Source: Protonemura montana
Lineage: Eukaryota; Arthropoda; Insecta; Plecoptera; Nemouridae
Length of the DNA: 64,000 nt
Direction: 5' to 3'
Assembly: GCA_947568835.1 (NCBI GenBank)
Contig: OX387602.1
Span: forward strand, 25,719,021-25,783,020
In this document: positions 26,368-36,580 of the stretch, in pieces
Layout: each line of letters starts with the position of its first letter
How positions within the stretch are numbered: position 1 is the first letter of the stretch
The notes under the pieces: model-generated
The model's database searches: none
What the model was told of the DNA's origin: nothing
Seen by the model: only the letters and a program-made list of their open reading frames with translations
Position numbers and translations under genes: made by a program

Positions 26368-28437
26368 ATGGACTCGTTTACTCGAGCGAAGTGCTGCAAT
26401 CCTTTTAAACACGTTTCCCACACACAGCTGAAGTCTCTCCTCAACGTCCAGCCGTGGATGATTGAAAAGATTTCCTCGATTCCAGTAGGAAGCAAAATCT
26501 GTGCCAAATGTAGGAAAGATTTAAATAACTACGTAAAACCAATCAGCAGCGACTCTCCAGTGACGACGACGACCTCCAGCGATGGCGACAACTCGCAGCC
26601 CGGCTGCAGTGGTGCAAACGCCGAGAGTCAAGCATATTTTTTCCGACAAGACGCTGCTTTGTCTAACATCAACGTGGGCTTGGCGGAGCTAGGGCAATCG
26701 CCCATTGTTAAGAAAAAGTTGGCGCAATCCAGTTATCCCAGGAAGAAATTGAAGAAACTCGAAGGTGCGCTTAAAAGAACCACTACCTCCGACGCTGAAA
26801 GCGACAGTGGCCAAGATTCAGCTGATGGTCGCGAAATGATTAATCAGCTGAAAGAGAAGTTTCACTCGTCCACATCCAACAGCGAGAAAGTGCATGTTCT
26901 AACTGTCCTCCCGAAGAGCTGCTCTGTCCGGCGAACAGTGGCAGAGTTTCAAGCGTCAGAGCGCATGGTCCGCAAGGCAAAGAAGCTCGTCCTGGAAAAG
27001 GGAATTTTGTCAACCCCGAATCCAAAGCCAGGAAAAACAATTGACCGAGCCACAGTTGACCGAGTAAAATCTTTTTACAATTCAGACGATGTGAGCCGAG
27101 CCATGCCGGGCAAGAAAGACTATGTTTCCGTCAAGGAGGCGAGCGGCACTCGAGTGCACATCCAGAAAAGGCTCGTACTCTCAAACCTTAAGGACCTCCA
27201 TACCCAATTCAAGGACAAATTTCCTAATAAAAAAATAGGATTTTCAAAATTTGCAGAGCTGCGGCCGAAGAACTGTGTGTTGCCTGGTGCCAGTGGGACT
27301 CATTCGGTGTGCGTGTGCACTATCCACCAAAACGTCAAGCTAATGATCATCGGTGCCGACTTGACGAAGTTGACAGTGGACCAATCTTATCCGATAACAT
27401 CTTACCACGACTGCCTTGAGCAGTTGGTCTGCGACAGTCCCCTCCCCGAATGCCATCTAGGCGAGTGTGAGGAGTGCCCGGGCATCGAGCCGTTAAAGGA
27501 GCGCCTCACGCAACTGCTGGACGACGAAATGGTGGACAATGTTATCTACAAGCAGTGGGAGAGCACCGACCGATGCACCCTGCAAACGCACATCGATTCA
27601 TCCGAGGAATTCGTGGACAGTTTTTGTGCAAAATTAGTTGCTCTGTGCCGCCACTCTTTTATTGCTAAAAAACAATCTTCGCACCAATCGGACATCAAGT
27701 GCGGTCTCCTGCCCGGCGAGTTTTTGGTGATCTGTGATTTTGCCGAAAACTATGCGTTCGTGCTACAAGACGAGGCCCAGGGGTTCCACTGGAACAATGC
27801 GTCCGCCACCATCCACCCCTTCGTGGCATATTACAAAGAGGGCGGGGAAGAGCGCCACATCAGCTTTGTTGTAATTTCCGAGAGTTTGATCCACAACACT
27901 GTCGCAGTGCATCTATTCATAAAAAAACTCGTGAGCTTTTTGCACAATAAATTTCAGACCATAAAGAAGATGTTCTTTTTTTCTGATGGGGCAGCCTCGC
28001 AATATAAAAATAGGAAAAATTTTGCCAACTTGTGCCACTATCAAAGAGACTTTGGGGCCGACGTGGAGTGGCATTTCACGGCGACGTCACATGGGAAGAG
28101 CGCCTGCGACGGCGTCGGAGGGACGGTCAAGCGGCTGGCAGCGCGGGCGAGTCTTCAGCGCCCCTACGAGTCGCAAATAATAACACCCCGGCAACTCTTC
28201 GATTGGGCGGTCGAAGCCATCCCGACCATCAACTTCACATTCGGAACTATTGAGGAGCACCAAGACACAGAACAGCTGCTAGCCACACGATTTGCGTCAT
28301 CCCGGCCAATTCCCGGCACGCAAAAACTGCATTGCTTCGTACCCGTGTCTGAGCACTCAGTAGCCACGCGGGTGTTCTCCTCCTCGCCGTTGTTCGAAGA
28401 AGCCAGAGTGATAGGTCAGAGTGAAACGAAGAAATGA
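26368..28437 (+). CDS. Transposase, Sola-like DDE/D family
   Basis: Single uninterrupted frame of 689 codons, expected to cut and reinsert the flanking element using its inverted repeats. I start at the ATG at 26,368. The frame is open eight codons further upstream, but those begin at a TTG and not an ATG. Residues 9-52 hold a putative zinc-binding module (C9, C10, H15/H18, C45-x2-C48). A Ser/Thr- and Lys-rich linker follows to about residue 160. C315, C317 and H320 precede a Cys cluster (C349, C355, C362, C367, C370). The catalytic core shows D457 in CDFAENY and D540 in FFSDGAASQYKN. The third acid is probably D581 in HGKSACDGVGG or E629/E630. The order acid, SDG...Q, HGK..DG is typical of a large arthropod transposase family. 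An AATAAA at 28,577-28,582 inside the right repeat may end the transcript. Transposase identity is strong; the superfamily name is less sure. Confidence 0.93.
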   Translation: MDSFTRAKCCNPFKHVSHTQLKSLLNVQPWMIEKISSIPVGSKICAKCRKDLNNYVKPISSDSPVTTTTSSDGDNSQPGCSGANAESQAYFFRQDAALSNINVGLAELGQSPIVKKKLAQSSYPRKKLKKLEGALKRTTTSDAESDSGQDSADGREMINQLKEKFHSSTSNSEKVHVLTVLPKSCSVRRTVAEFQASERMVRKAKKLVLEKGILSTPNPKPGKTIDRATVDRVKSFYNSDDVSRAMPGKKDYVSVKEASGTRVHIQKRLVLSNLKDLHTQFKDKFPNKKIGFSKFAELRPKNCVLPGASGTHSVCVCTIHQNVKLMIIGADLTKLTVDQSYPITSYHDCLEQLVCDSPLPECHLGECEECPGIEPLKERLTQLLDDEMVDNVIYKQWESTDRCTLQTHIDSSEEFVDSFCAKLVALCRHSFIAKKQSSHQSDIKCGLLPGEFLVICDFAENYAFVLQDEAQGFHWNNASATIHPFVAYYKEGGEERHISFVVISESLIHNTVAVHLFIKKLVSFLHNKFQTIKKMFFFSDGAASQYKNRKNFANLCHYQRDFGADVEWHFTATSHGKSACDGVGGTVKRLAARASLQRPYESQIITPRQLFDWAVEAIPTINFTFGTIEEHQDTEQLLATRFASSRPIPGTQKLHCFVPVSEHSVATRVFSSSPLFEEARVIGQSETKK

Positions 28438-28544
28438 GTGAGTAAAAAGAATCTTTGTAGTACTTACACACAATTTTTAAACTGAAAAATTATATAATCT
28501 ATCAATTTACGGGTGAATTGCATGGACCATGCTAACAGACTTGC

Positions 28545-29047
28545 AGAAACACAACTAAATGCACACACATTTATACAATAAAAATCTCATAACTTCTGAT
28601 CATACGGCTGTTAATGATTAATTTTTTTTTCATGGAAAGATAATAGACAGGAGATGCTTCACAACAAAACAAAAAAAAAAAAAAAAATTACTTCTCGAGT
28701 TATTAAGGGTTGAAATTTAAGGGTGGATTTTTTCTACCCCTAAACTTGATAAGTAAGCAATTTATGCATTTTTTCTTGTTAATGAAAGCACGATTATCAT
28801 TTTAGAACTAATCCCATCGTTTTAAGTTTATTTGTTCAAACGCTAGAGTGAATATAGTGAATGGCCGTGCGGGGCAAAAAGTAAAATATTTTATTTTTCC
28901 ATCCCCTGCCACGGGCAAACCGCTAGGCGTATGGAAAAAAACTTTAAAAGAGATTTTTTATTTCCGGTGTTCTAACCCTCCTGAAAATTTCGTCAAGTTC
29001 TGAGATAGTGAAGGTTTTGAGTGTGGGCACTTGATATGGAATGACCC
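28545..29047 (-). repeat. Right terminal inverted repeat
   Basis: Reverse complement of the left repeat. The 476 bp from 28,572 to 29,047 look identical to the left copy, including a 17-A run at 28,671-28,687. The inner edge is blurred to about 28,545. The right repeat also supplies the AATAAA 140 bp downstream of the transposase stop. Confidence 0.93.
28577..28582 (+). terminator. Candidate polyadenylation signal of transposase
   Basis: Canonical AATAAA 140 bp after the transposase stop codon, within the right inverted repeat. The left repeat carries the same hexamer in reverse orientation, so position and not uniqueness supports the call. Confidence 0.5.
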
Positions 29048-29051
29048 TATA
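29048..29051 (+). repeat. Right TATA, possible target-site duplication
   Basis: TATA directly following the right terminal repeat, matching the TATA at 25,264-25,267. If it is a duplication, the empty site would read GTTACAG-TATA-GCGGCC. Confidence 0.6.
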
Positions 29052-32000
29052 GCGGCCGCATCATTAGCGTTAGGAAATATCTTTGCAGAGTAATTTCTAA
29101 ATAAAGTTAGATTCGCGCAGCAACGCAGCTAATTAATTGTAAGCTGGGATACAAATAATTTTATTTCTTGTGGCTGTCCGTGCTATATATTCTCGAAATA
29201 ACCAGGGCACATCGATCTGATCACGACTTGCGAGGAAAAATTGTCGGCAGCCGGCAGAAATATTTCAACAAAATATGACAAGAACACGTCCTTTGTTCCG
29301 CAGAAAATATCGTATTTCAGAAAACCATGCTGATAAGAAACCTTCAAACTGTAAGAAAACACTGCCAAAATATACCCGGGGAAAATGTGGTAATTTCGAC
29401 TATCGGCCATGATATACCCGCGGTAACATAAGAAAGCAGAATTGAAAGCTCTGTCAGGCGAACTCAGCATCTCCATGGCTACAAAAGAGTTGAATCTACC
29501 GCTGACTCTCCTGTGCATTTTTTATTTTCAAATTTGGCAACGAAAAATACTATTTTCGAAAACTTCAATTTAACAGCTAAGTCATATTTTGTCGACTCCT
29601 TGCGAGGCTAAAATCTACTCCGTTTAGCTCTCGGAATCAAAGCAGGTTTCTGTGACTGCGACTAAAATTCATATGGTGGAGGGGATATAGTTGATCTGCA
29701 TGGAATGAAACCGAGAACCACCACTCGACACTGGCGCGCCAGTTTGCAGCATCAGAAGCAGCTCAGCTTGTTCGGCTGCATGAAAGCGAGCAGTGCTTGA
29801 TTAATGGGTCGACATCATCTCTTGTAGTTCATCATGGAGAAGGCTGGCACAATCTATCAGCTGAGATGTGTTCGCAGCCCAAGCCCCAGCCAGCCAGCCC
29901 TCTATCTCGGCTCTCCCCATTGATTGCTAAAACACCGTTCACAACCGCTTCATGCTATAGACCCACGAATATTTGTCTCCTCTTTTCCATGCCGTACTTT
30001 GTGCTATTCTTCGATGCTCAATGTCACGATTTGATGATGAATTGCATCTTGGGATGGAAGGAAACAAAAAGAGCGTTTATTTGTGTGCTGTTCGGCTGAG
30101 CCTATCGGAAAGTAGTGAAAGCAAAATTAACCACAAGCACTCGGCGAGTTCGGACCGAAGCCGGACGAAAGTAACGACTACCGGGTTAGTCAATTAGAAA
30201 GAACATATTTTATATTAAAGCGTAGTACGCGCGCTTCCCTAATCTTTTGGGATTCGCTTCGATGTTGGAGCGAAGATTGAAAGTCGTCGTTCAGTGCAAG
30301 ACGTGGCTTTTCACGTCGCGCGTCGCGCCTTTCGCCTTTCCCACCCCAATCCATTAATTCCTTATCGATTCCCGCGCGCGGATAAGCACTTATTTCGTTT
30401 CTGTATAAGTCGAGATGAGAATGCCACCATGTTTTGCTTTATCGCTCGTGCGATAATGTTGCAATTATTTTCCTAAATCACTCGAGAGTCGAGAGATTCT
30501 CCCCTCAACATGTTACAAGATATTGGCTTTAGCTTTTTTCCCTTGCATGAAACAAGACTCTTCAAGACATCTCGCTTCACTCAATTTAGCAAAAAAAAAG
30601 CACTTAGGCACTACGAGATATTCTCTTCGCAATGTTTTACAATACAGCGATACATGGTAAATGTTGGCTAATGGAATAACCACTTGACATTGATTTTGAA
30701 ATTGTTCTTAACTTGAGAGCAGGGGTTGATGTAAAATGAAGGTCTCGAAGGACTGGGGCGCTGCAGCCAACTCGCTTTGGCTCAGGGGGTCTCCAGCCTG
30801 TGATTGCATTGGGAGGAGGAAAGGTGCCACGCCAATCATGCCAATCTGCACCGAATACAGATCAACCTAACATCACTTGCCGGGATCAAATGCAGCATTG
30901 CTTCGAAGGCTTTATGCCAAAGAATGGCCGCGATCTCAGCATCGCTTACAAGGTTGATCACCGACTGAAAATGACGTGTAATAAATTGAAAACGAAAAAG
31001 ATTGTGAAATGAAATGGCACGAAAGTCAATCTATTTATTGTTAAATTACGTCTTCGTCTATAAAAATTGATCGCCTTTCTTGCCTCACAAAGGCCATGTG
31101 AATAATGAAAGGCACTTAATACCAAAAAAAAAGACGTTTTCAATATAATTCACAAATCTCATTTTCCATCATTAAAAGAATCACCGTAACAAAAGTCGAG
31201 AGGTCTCGAGTCTCGCGAGTCGCAAGGCAAGGCACGAAGGAATTCGAGCGGAGAATCTGGGCTGGAGCCGAGCTCGAATTGAAAATGAACAATCGACTGT
31301 TTAGATAGCTAGAGCTGCCTTTGGGTCGGGTGACAAGTCAATCGAGATGGGCCTTCAATGTAGAATCTCTCATGGAACGAAGAGTCATGCGAGTTTAATT
31401 CCTACAATTCACAGCTCGACACCAAGGCAATGTCTATGTGCTGGTGCCGGTGCAGGAAAAGGGGACCGAGCACTGGCATGTGCACCCATCGAAGGGTTGC
31501 CACCCACCTCCTTTGTGCACTACAGACGCTTGCCCCAAGGCTCATGACAGGGTAATATTTGATTGAATTTCAGCGTTCTCATACCAGATTGTTTCCAAGG
31601 CGTTTTCCTCTCGCGCGTTGTTTGCTAGTTAGTTATCGCCTCCCATGTCGTAACTAGCTAATCAATCCCAGCAAATTACATGTTGATCCCTAGGGTCATG
31701 CAGTAAAACAAGACAAAAAAAAATTAAGACACCAAATTAAAGGTTTCAAGATAAAATATCGATACTCATTTAAGAAATGTAATAAATATGCGACTATCAA
31801 TCAAGATGATGACTTTCGTGCCTGTCTGGCTGACTGTCGACCATCTTGTATGCAAATTGCATCTTTCCAGTGGGTGCCCCTCTTTGAAGCTGCACCCCAC
31901 ACTAAACAGGTCACAGTATAAATTGCAGCAGGGATATCGGCCAAACATCTAAGACATGAGATCGCTGACAGTTAATGCCAGATACCATTACATCGCATCG

Positions 32001-34787
32001 TATTCCTAGAATCTCCTCCTGATTGATTGCGAAAAATAACAAATCCCCTTTGGAGCTGATCTTGAAAATCGAAAGTTACGCCGAAAGAAATAAGAAGGAA
32101 TCATTTCGACACGCCATCGAGCGCATGTCTAGAGTAGTAATTGAAGAATTGATTTCAATTCTCGAAGACGTCGACATATTGTAGCTCTTTGCCGGAGGTA
32201 GTTTGGCAGCGCGAAATTTCACATCATTTATCAACCAACGGCTTGTGCATTCGCGCAGTCCGTAAAGGGAAGAAAGAGCCCTAGCTCAAAGCGATGCAGA
32301 ATTTCACATTATAGTTGGAGCGAATTATACGAATCGCTGCACGAGTACTTATTCAACGTCATCGGAATGGCGACTGCTTTAGCTGCTCACCACCACCCCA
32401 TTCCGCGGGGTGGACAGGGGATGGTCTCGAAGTAGCCTGGTGAATTCGGGAACACATGAACAGCACACCACTCATCTCGTGAGAAGAACCTTGAATTGCG
32501 TGTTGGATCCACTGCCGAGGGCACATACACGTACATAGGACTAGAAAACCGGTTGAGGAAGGTCAAGCTTGCAACTATGTACAGGCCGAGAAATATGCAA
32601 ATGTCTGTAATTGTGCACATAAGCAACATCGCGGCACGGCATCCATCTAGGTTCGCGAAAGATTGCAATAGTGGTCATATACCTTGGTACCTATACCGGG
32701 CGGGCTTCTGTCAAAACTGTCATCAACTCCTATGCAGTGTCATATTTCTTCAAATGACTATATGTGCAATGAGAAATCACGTGGCTTTCATGACCTCATA
32801 TTTTATCTGACAGGGGTGACTTGTTTGCTTTATTACAAATTCAGATTTGCCAACCAGCATTTCAATATCAGCTGCTACGTATATGTGAGTGTGTTGTAAG
32901 TGTGTACATACGTCAAGAAAACGATCTTACAACTGAGACAATTAAACGTAGAAACATTACTTTTTCCTCTTCGCAAAAATGTTTTAATTTTAGCGACATA
33001 TTTTATTTCTTTCCTAAACTAAGAAAATACCATTAATCTCTTCGCATACGAGTATTACTTGACACGCCTTGCCATGTGTGCCATTGATATTTGATATCCC
33101 CGTTTCTCCCAGCTATTAGTGAGATTAAAGAGCCCTGTACAAAGATGCAATTGCGTTTGATGAAACTAAATAACGCACGGCGCTGCGACGCCATTTCCCA
33201 GTCAACGGACCGACCCGTCAATGTGTCTTACATCAGATCCACGACGTCTTCCTTGCAGCTGTTGACATTCACCATGAGATACAAGTTACAAGTACATAAT
33301 GGCAAATAGGTACTGGTTCTTTAAACTCACGTGCAGCGGACGGAAGCCAACATTTAAAACGCCCCATACAAACGCGAGCATTAAAAGATGTGGTGCAAGA
33401 TGTGATGTAAGAAGCGTCATAGAGGTAACACGATCACTAGTTGCGGGCCGTACCGTGCCTACCCGAGGTTGAATCCATGCTGCCCCCGCACAATTTTTAC
33501 ATCCTCCGCGCACCGTTTGCCCCAAATACAATATAATCATAGTAATTACTTTCCTGCAAAACTCATGGCAAGACTTTCCATCGGGCCTAAAAGCAAGTCT
33601 TATTGTCTCTAGTGGTCAATTAACTATCCGATACCGCTACAGGTGATCAATCAGCATAATTAAAATGTTAAATATATCAGAGCTGATATTTCGTTGAATG
33701 CTTTAGAAAGTAAATTAGGAAGGAATAAATATTTCGACTCCCACACTTTTGCATCTCCCATTTCATTCGAGTCCCGAATTCCATGGCGTAGAGCTCAATT
33801 TCACGTCCCTTGGTGGCCGAGGAATCGTTCGTCAAATGGCAGCACGGCTGCAATACCAGATAACTGGATATAATGCCGAAATACCAAAGCATTACCAAAC
33901 CTACCTAGGTATATAAAGTCCGCCCCTACCACAATTTGACGGCATTTCAAAATGACATAATGAAAGATAAACGTCGAGCGACAGAGACTTGGATTATAAT
34001 TAATATTGTAAGCCCGTGTGCGTCTCTTGATACGATTTATCTACTTCTATTGACGCAGGCAATTGATTTCTGTGCAACACTCGGTAGCAGCTGAATTGTC
34101 GGGTGTTATTCCAACCAGTAGCGATGAGCTCGCCGTCGCACTAAGTGGAATGGGTGTGTAATTGCACAGACCGGTGACCGGGAGTACCGCAATTTTATTG
34201 AGTTTTACTTTTACTAGAAAGGAGTACAGAGAGTATAAAGCCGCAAAATTTAATAAACTTTACCGACGCGCGTTAGCAGGTCGTGCAGTAGGTACATCTT
34301 TCGAGGAATTACCTGAATAAAGCGCATCACGTGCTACTTTCTTGCAGTTTATAGCCAAACAGCGTGACGGTCACAATTTTGAAAGGCTATACTTGTCTAG
34401 TCTAGTACACGGTATATATGCAAATTTGTTCTGGTATTACAATCTAGAGAGTCTGTATACATGTGGCGGGTTCGAAGTAAGCGCTGCACTTTCAAGTTTC
34501 AATGGCTGTCGGACTTGTGTGTGCTCTAGATCGAGCGCATGAGCACTGAATCGAAACTCGACCTATCTATAAAATCTATGTATCGCGCAGGGATACAAGA
34601 AGAAAAGAACATGACCTTTACAGAATTGCACTGGGTGTTTCCTCGAGTCACTTTGGCATACAAGTACAAAGTGACGTGGCCTAGATGCAAAAAAACCGCA
34701 TCGAACTTATCCTTCTCAGAAACTATCCGTTAATTAACCACTGGTCAGACCGCAATCCAAGTCCACACCTCTAAGATTACCAGACGA

Positions 34788-34813
34788 GAGTCGAACTCGA
34801 GACCACTCAGCTA
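34788..34813 (-). other. tRNA-like A and B boxes nearly fused
   Basis: On the minus strand TAGCTGAGTGGT (34,813-34,802), a good match to a pol III A box, is followed only 3 nt later by GAGTTCGACTC (34,798-34,788), close to a B box. In a functional tRNA the two are about 30 or more nt apart, so this is not a tRNA gene. It may be a remnant of a tRNA-derived SINE that lost the anticodon arm, or chance. Confidence 0.25.
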
Positions 34814-35559
34814 TCATCCCTCGGTTGGCACATACACGCAACAACGCGATACCACGATCTCCCCCTGTCTCGACAAGATCAATCTCCATCAGTGCACACT
34901 CTCGGCGGGATTCAATTACTCTGTTTTGCGGTCGTGTCGTGCATCGCAACGCAGAATTCTTTTTCCACACCTCGTGGCCGCTCTGTCCGCTGCACCCGAG
35001 TGCATCATGCAAAAAGCAGACGGTGTCAGGTTCGTATCTCGACGAGGTTTCGCAAACGTCTGTCTGGAGCGTCGCACGCTCGCGGTCGTGCTATTACGAG
35101 CAGCACACCTGGAGGAAGAGGAGTTGGGAGTTGACCACGCAGAGTGCGAGGGACGAAAATCGATAAGGTTTACGTTTGTCTGCAAAGGCGAAGACGATAA
35201 CAGAGCAGCATAAGAAAGAGTATTCCAAAGAACAGTCACCAAGAGAATCTAGCTTCATGGCTGAATGAGAAACGCTGGTCTTTAAGAAAACTTGGGAAAA
35301 TGATTTCATACATTTGGATTAAGTTTGGAGGATGGTTATTTATTTTCATAAAAATGCGGCGTTGCACCCAACTTGTAAGTTATTGGTTGATAACTCTGAC
35401 GAAAAAAACACTCCAAATGTATTGCTATAACTTTCCACTTATCACGTGGCAGCTAAACGCGGTAGCAAAAAATAAACTCCCCGTCTATCTCGGCGTATTC
35501 CTAAGCAATTTCCCTTGTTGGCCGCTAGCTATATCCGAGACAAAGGAATTTGTTGATGC

Positions 35560-35800
35560 GCCAACAGCTCCACGTGCTCGGCAACGTTCCTATCCCGCTC
35601 CACACTCACTCCGACGCCGACGCCCCATCTGTCAAGTGTCAGCGCCACGCGTAGAGCGCCCCCACCCCCTAGTCTACGGCCCCCGCGCCGCCCCCGCCAA
35701 GCCGCCACTCTGGCACCGGACGCCCCCGGCGCCCCAACCCCCCGGGCACGGCACCGACGGCGACAACGCCACTAGCAACTGGTGGTCGCAGCGTCGCGAC
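35560..35800. other. GC-rich island
   Basis: C-rich on the plus strand, with CCGACGCCGACGCCCC near 35,610 and many CCCCC stretches. The open plus frame (to 35,830) encodes a Pro/Arg-rich string with no known domain, so I do not call it a gene. Confidence 0.45.
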
Positions 35801-35883
35801 ATCTCGGCTTGTATCAAGACAGTTTTATGAAAATGATTCGATCATTTCATTGGAAAGAATAGCCAAGGTAATGCTTCAAGAAA

Positions 35884-35906
35884 CGACGCTGGTGACGCCA
35901 GCGTCG
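35884..35906. repeat. Short GACGCTGG hairpin
   Basis: CGACGCTGG and its reverse complement CCAGCGTCG are separated by TGACG, a 9-bp perfect stem with a 5-nt loop. No associated gene. It lies about 490 nt into the intron downstream of the mbl exon. Confidence 0.6.
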
Positions 35907-36318
35907 CTTCAGGGGCCACCACTCGGGAGAATCGCTAGGCTAGGCTTTGTTAGGGATCGTTTCCACGGCAACGGTGGCCTGCAAGTGTCGCCGGGGAGTT
36001 GTGGGCGCGCCCGGTATTTGTGGCTGGACCTAGATGTGTGGTGGAATCTGGATGAAAACACACCCGATAGTCGATACTCAACTTATCTATATTGACAGCC
36101 CGAAATTTTTGTTACAAATAAAAAAAATTAGGTAGGAAATTAAAGCCTTTGTAACAATTGGGCGGTTGAGGATGTGATGTAAGATACTGCATATGATCAG
36201 AAAAGCTGTTCTAATAGCGGAGAGTGACTTTTTCCACAGACAGTTCCCTCACAAGGACATGAAGGGCAAATACAGGAAGGAACTCTTTACTACGAAGAAA
36301 CACAACCCTCGGCGGTCG

Positions 36319-36384
36319 GTGGGCAGTTGACAGGTGGGCAGTTAACAAGCGGGCAGTTGACAAGCGGACAGTTCATAAGCGGAC
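36319..36384 (-). promoter_or_regulatory. 15-bp tandem repeat of YGCY motifs next to mbl donor
   Basis: Four 15-bp units start at 36,319, 36,334, 36,349 and 36,364, with a partial fifth at 36,379. On the transcribed (minus) strand the consensus is about CGCTTGTCAACTGCC. The array occupies intron bases +11 to +76 after the donor and contains three TGCC and three CGCT tetramers. All six fit YGCY, the established core recognised by Muscleblind/MBNL zinc fingers. In Drosophila, Mbl binds the introns flanking this exon and promotes its circularisation. A matching autoregulatory role here is inference. The alternative is a neutral short tandem repeat. Confidence 0.5.
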
Positions 36385-36388
36385 GTCA

Positions 36389-36397
36389 TCTTACCTT
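36389..36397 (-). other. mbl: 5' splice site of the mbl exon
   Basis: On the minus strand AAG|GTAAGA, an almost ideal donor, with the cut between 36,395 and 36,394. It falls after the codon for Lys62, exactly where the Muscleblind alignment to Drosophila continues in another exon (next residues GRC). Confidence 0.93.
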
Positions 36398-36580
36398 GAT
36401 GCTGTCGTAGCACGCAGTGACGCGGCCGTTCTGTACCTCCACGTTGGCTGGCGGGTGTGCGAACTTGCACTCGGTGTCGGGCCGCGTACATTTGTTTCTC
36501 TGGAACTCCCTGCACACCTCAAGCTGCAGCCAGCGTGAGTCCTTCCCGTTCAGCAGGTTGTTCATGTTCACCATTGCCAT
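36395..36580 (-). CDS. mbl: Muscleblind, first coding exon (partial gene)
   Basis: Encodes residues 1-62 of Muscleblind, a nuclear/cytoplasmic CCCH zinc-finger RNA-binding protein that controls alternative splicing and RNA localisation. The protein opens [20 protein letters not shown], nearly the same as known insect Muscleblind. Zinc finger 1 is complete: C23-x7-C31-x6-C38-x3-H42. Cys57 is the first ligand of zinc finger 2, whose other three ligands must come from the next exon, not found in this window. Start: ATG at 36,580, the first in-frame ATG after an in-frame TGA near 36,671. The frame open further upstream begins only at a GTG. The exon ends in phase 0 at a GTAAGA donor. This is the counterpart of Drosophila exon 2, source of circMbl. 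Gene identity is very secure. Confidence 0.96.

Larger units (their letters stand above)
25268..29047 (+). mobile_element. Complete Sola-like DNA transposon
   Basis: A 3,780-bp element with the structure of a complete cut-and-paste transposon: long terminal inverted repeats starting GGGTCATTCC, identical TATA at both outer ends, and one uninterrupted transposase frame between them on the plus strand. The two repeats pair without any gap (left position plus right position always sums to 54,315). The frame has no stops or frameshifts, so the copy looks young and possibly autonomous. A 4-bp duplication with a large DDE/D transposase carrying Cys/His clusters fits the Sola superfamily, most like Sola2. 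That assignment is from memory of family features and not a database match. It is inserted antisense to mbl, inside the inferred intron. Confidence 0.92.
29052..36318. other. Gene-free stretch, inferred mbl intron (proximal part)
   Basis: About 7.3 kb between the transposon and the muscleblind exon. No frame has a recognisable domain. It contains a tRNA-like fragment (34.8 kb), a GC-rich Pro-coding stretch (35.56-35.80 kb) and a small GACGCTGG hairpin (35.89 kb), listed separately. By position it is the start of the intron downstream of the mbl donor on the minus strand. Confidence 0.6.

Noticed and set aside
29183-32450. The string PGYFE in minus-strand frames at about 29.2 and 32.4 kb
   Set aside because: The underlying bases agree only over about 12 of 17 positions and the surrounding frames are unrelated. 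Probably coincidence.
35300-35830. 176-codon frame on the plus strand
   Set aside because: Its first half is AT-rich and random-looking and its second half is a Pro/Arg string from the GC island. No splice or domain support.
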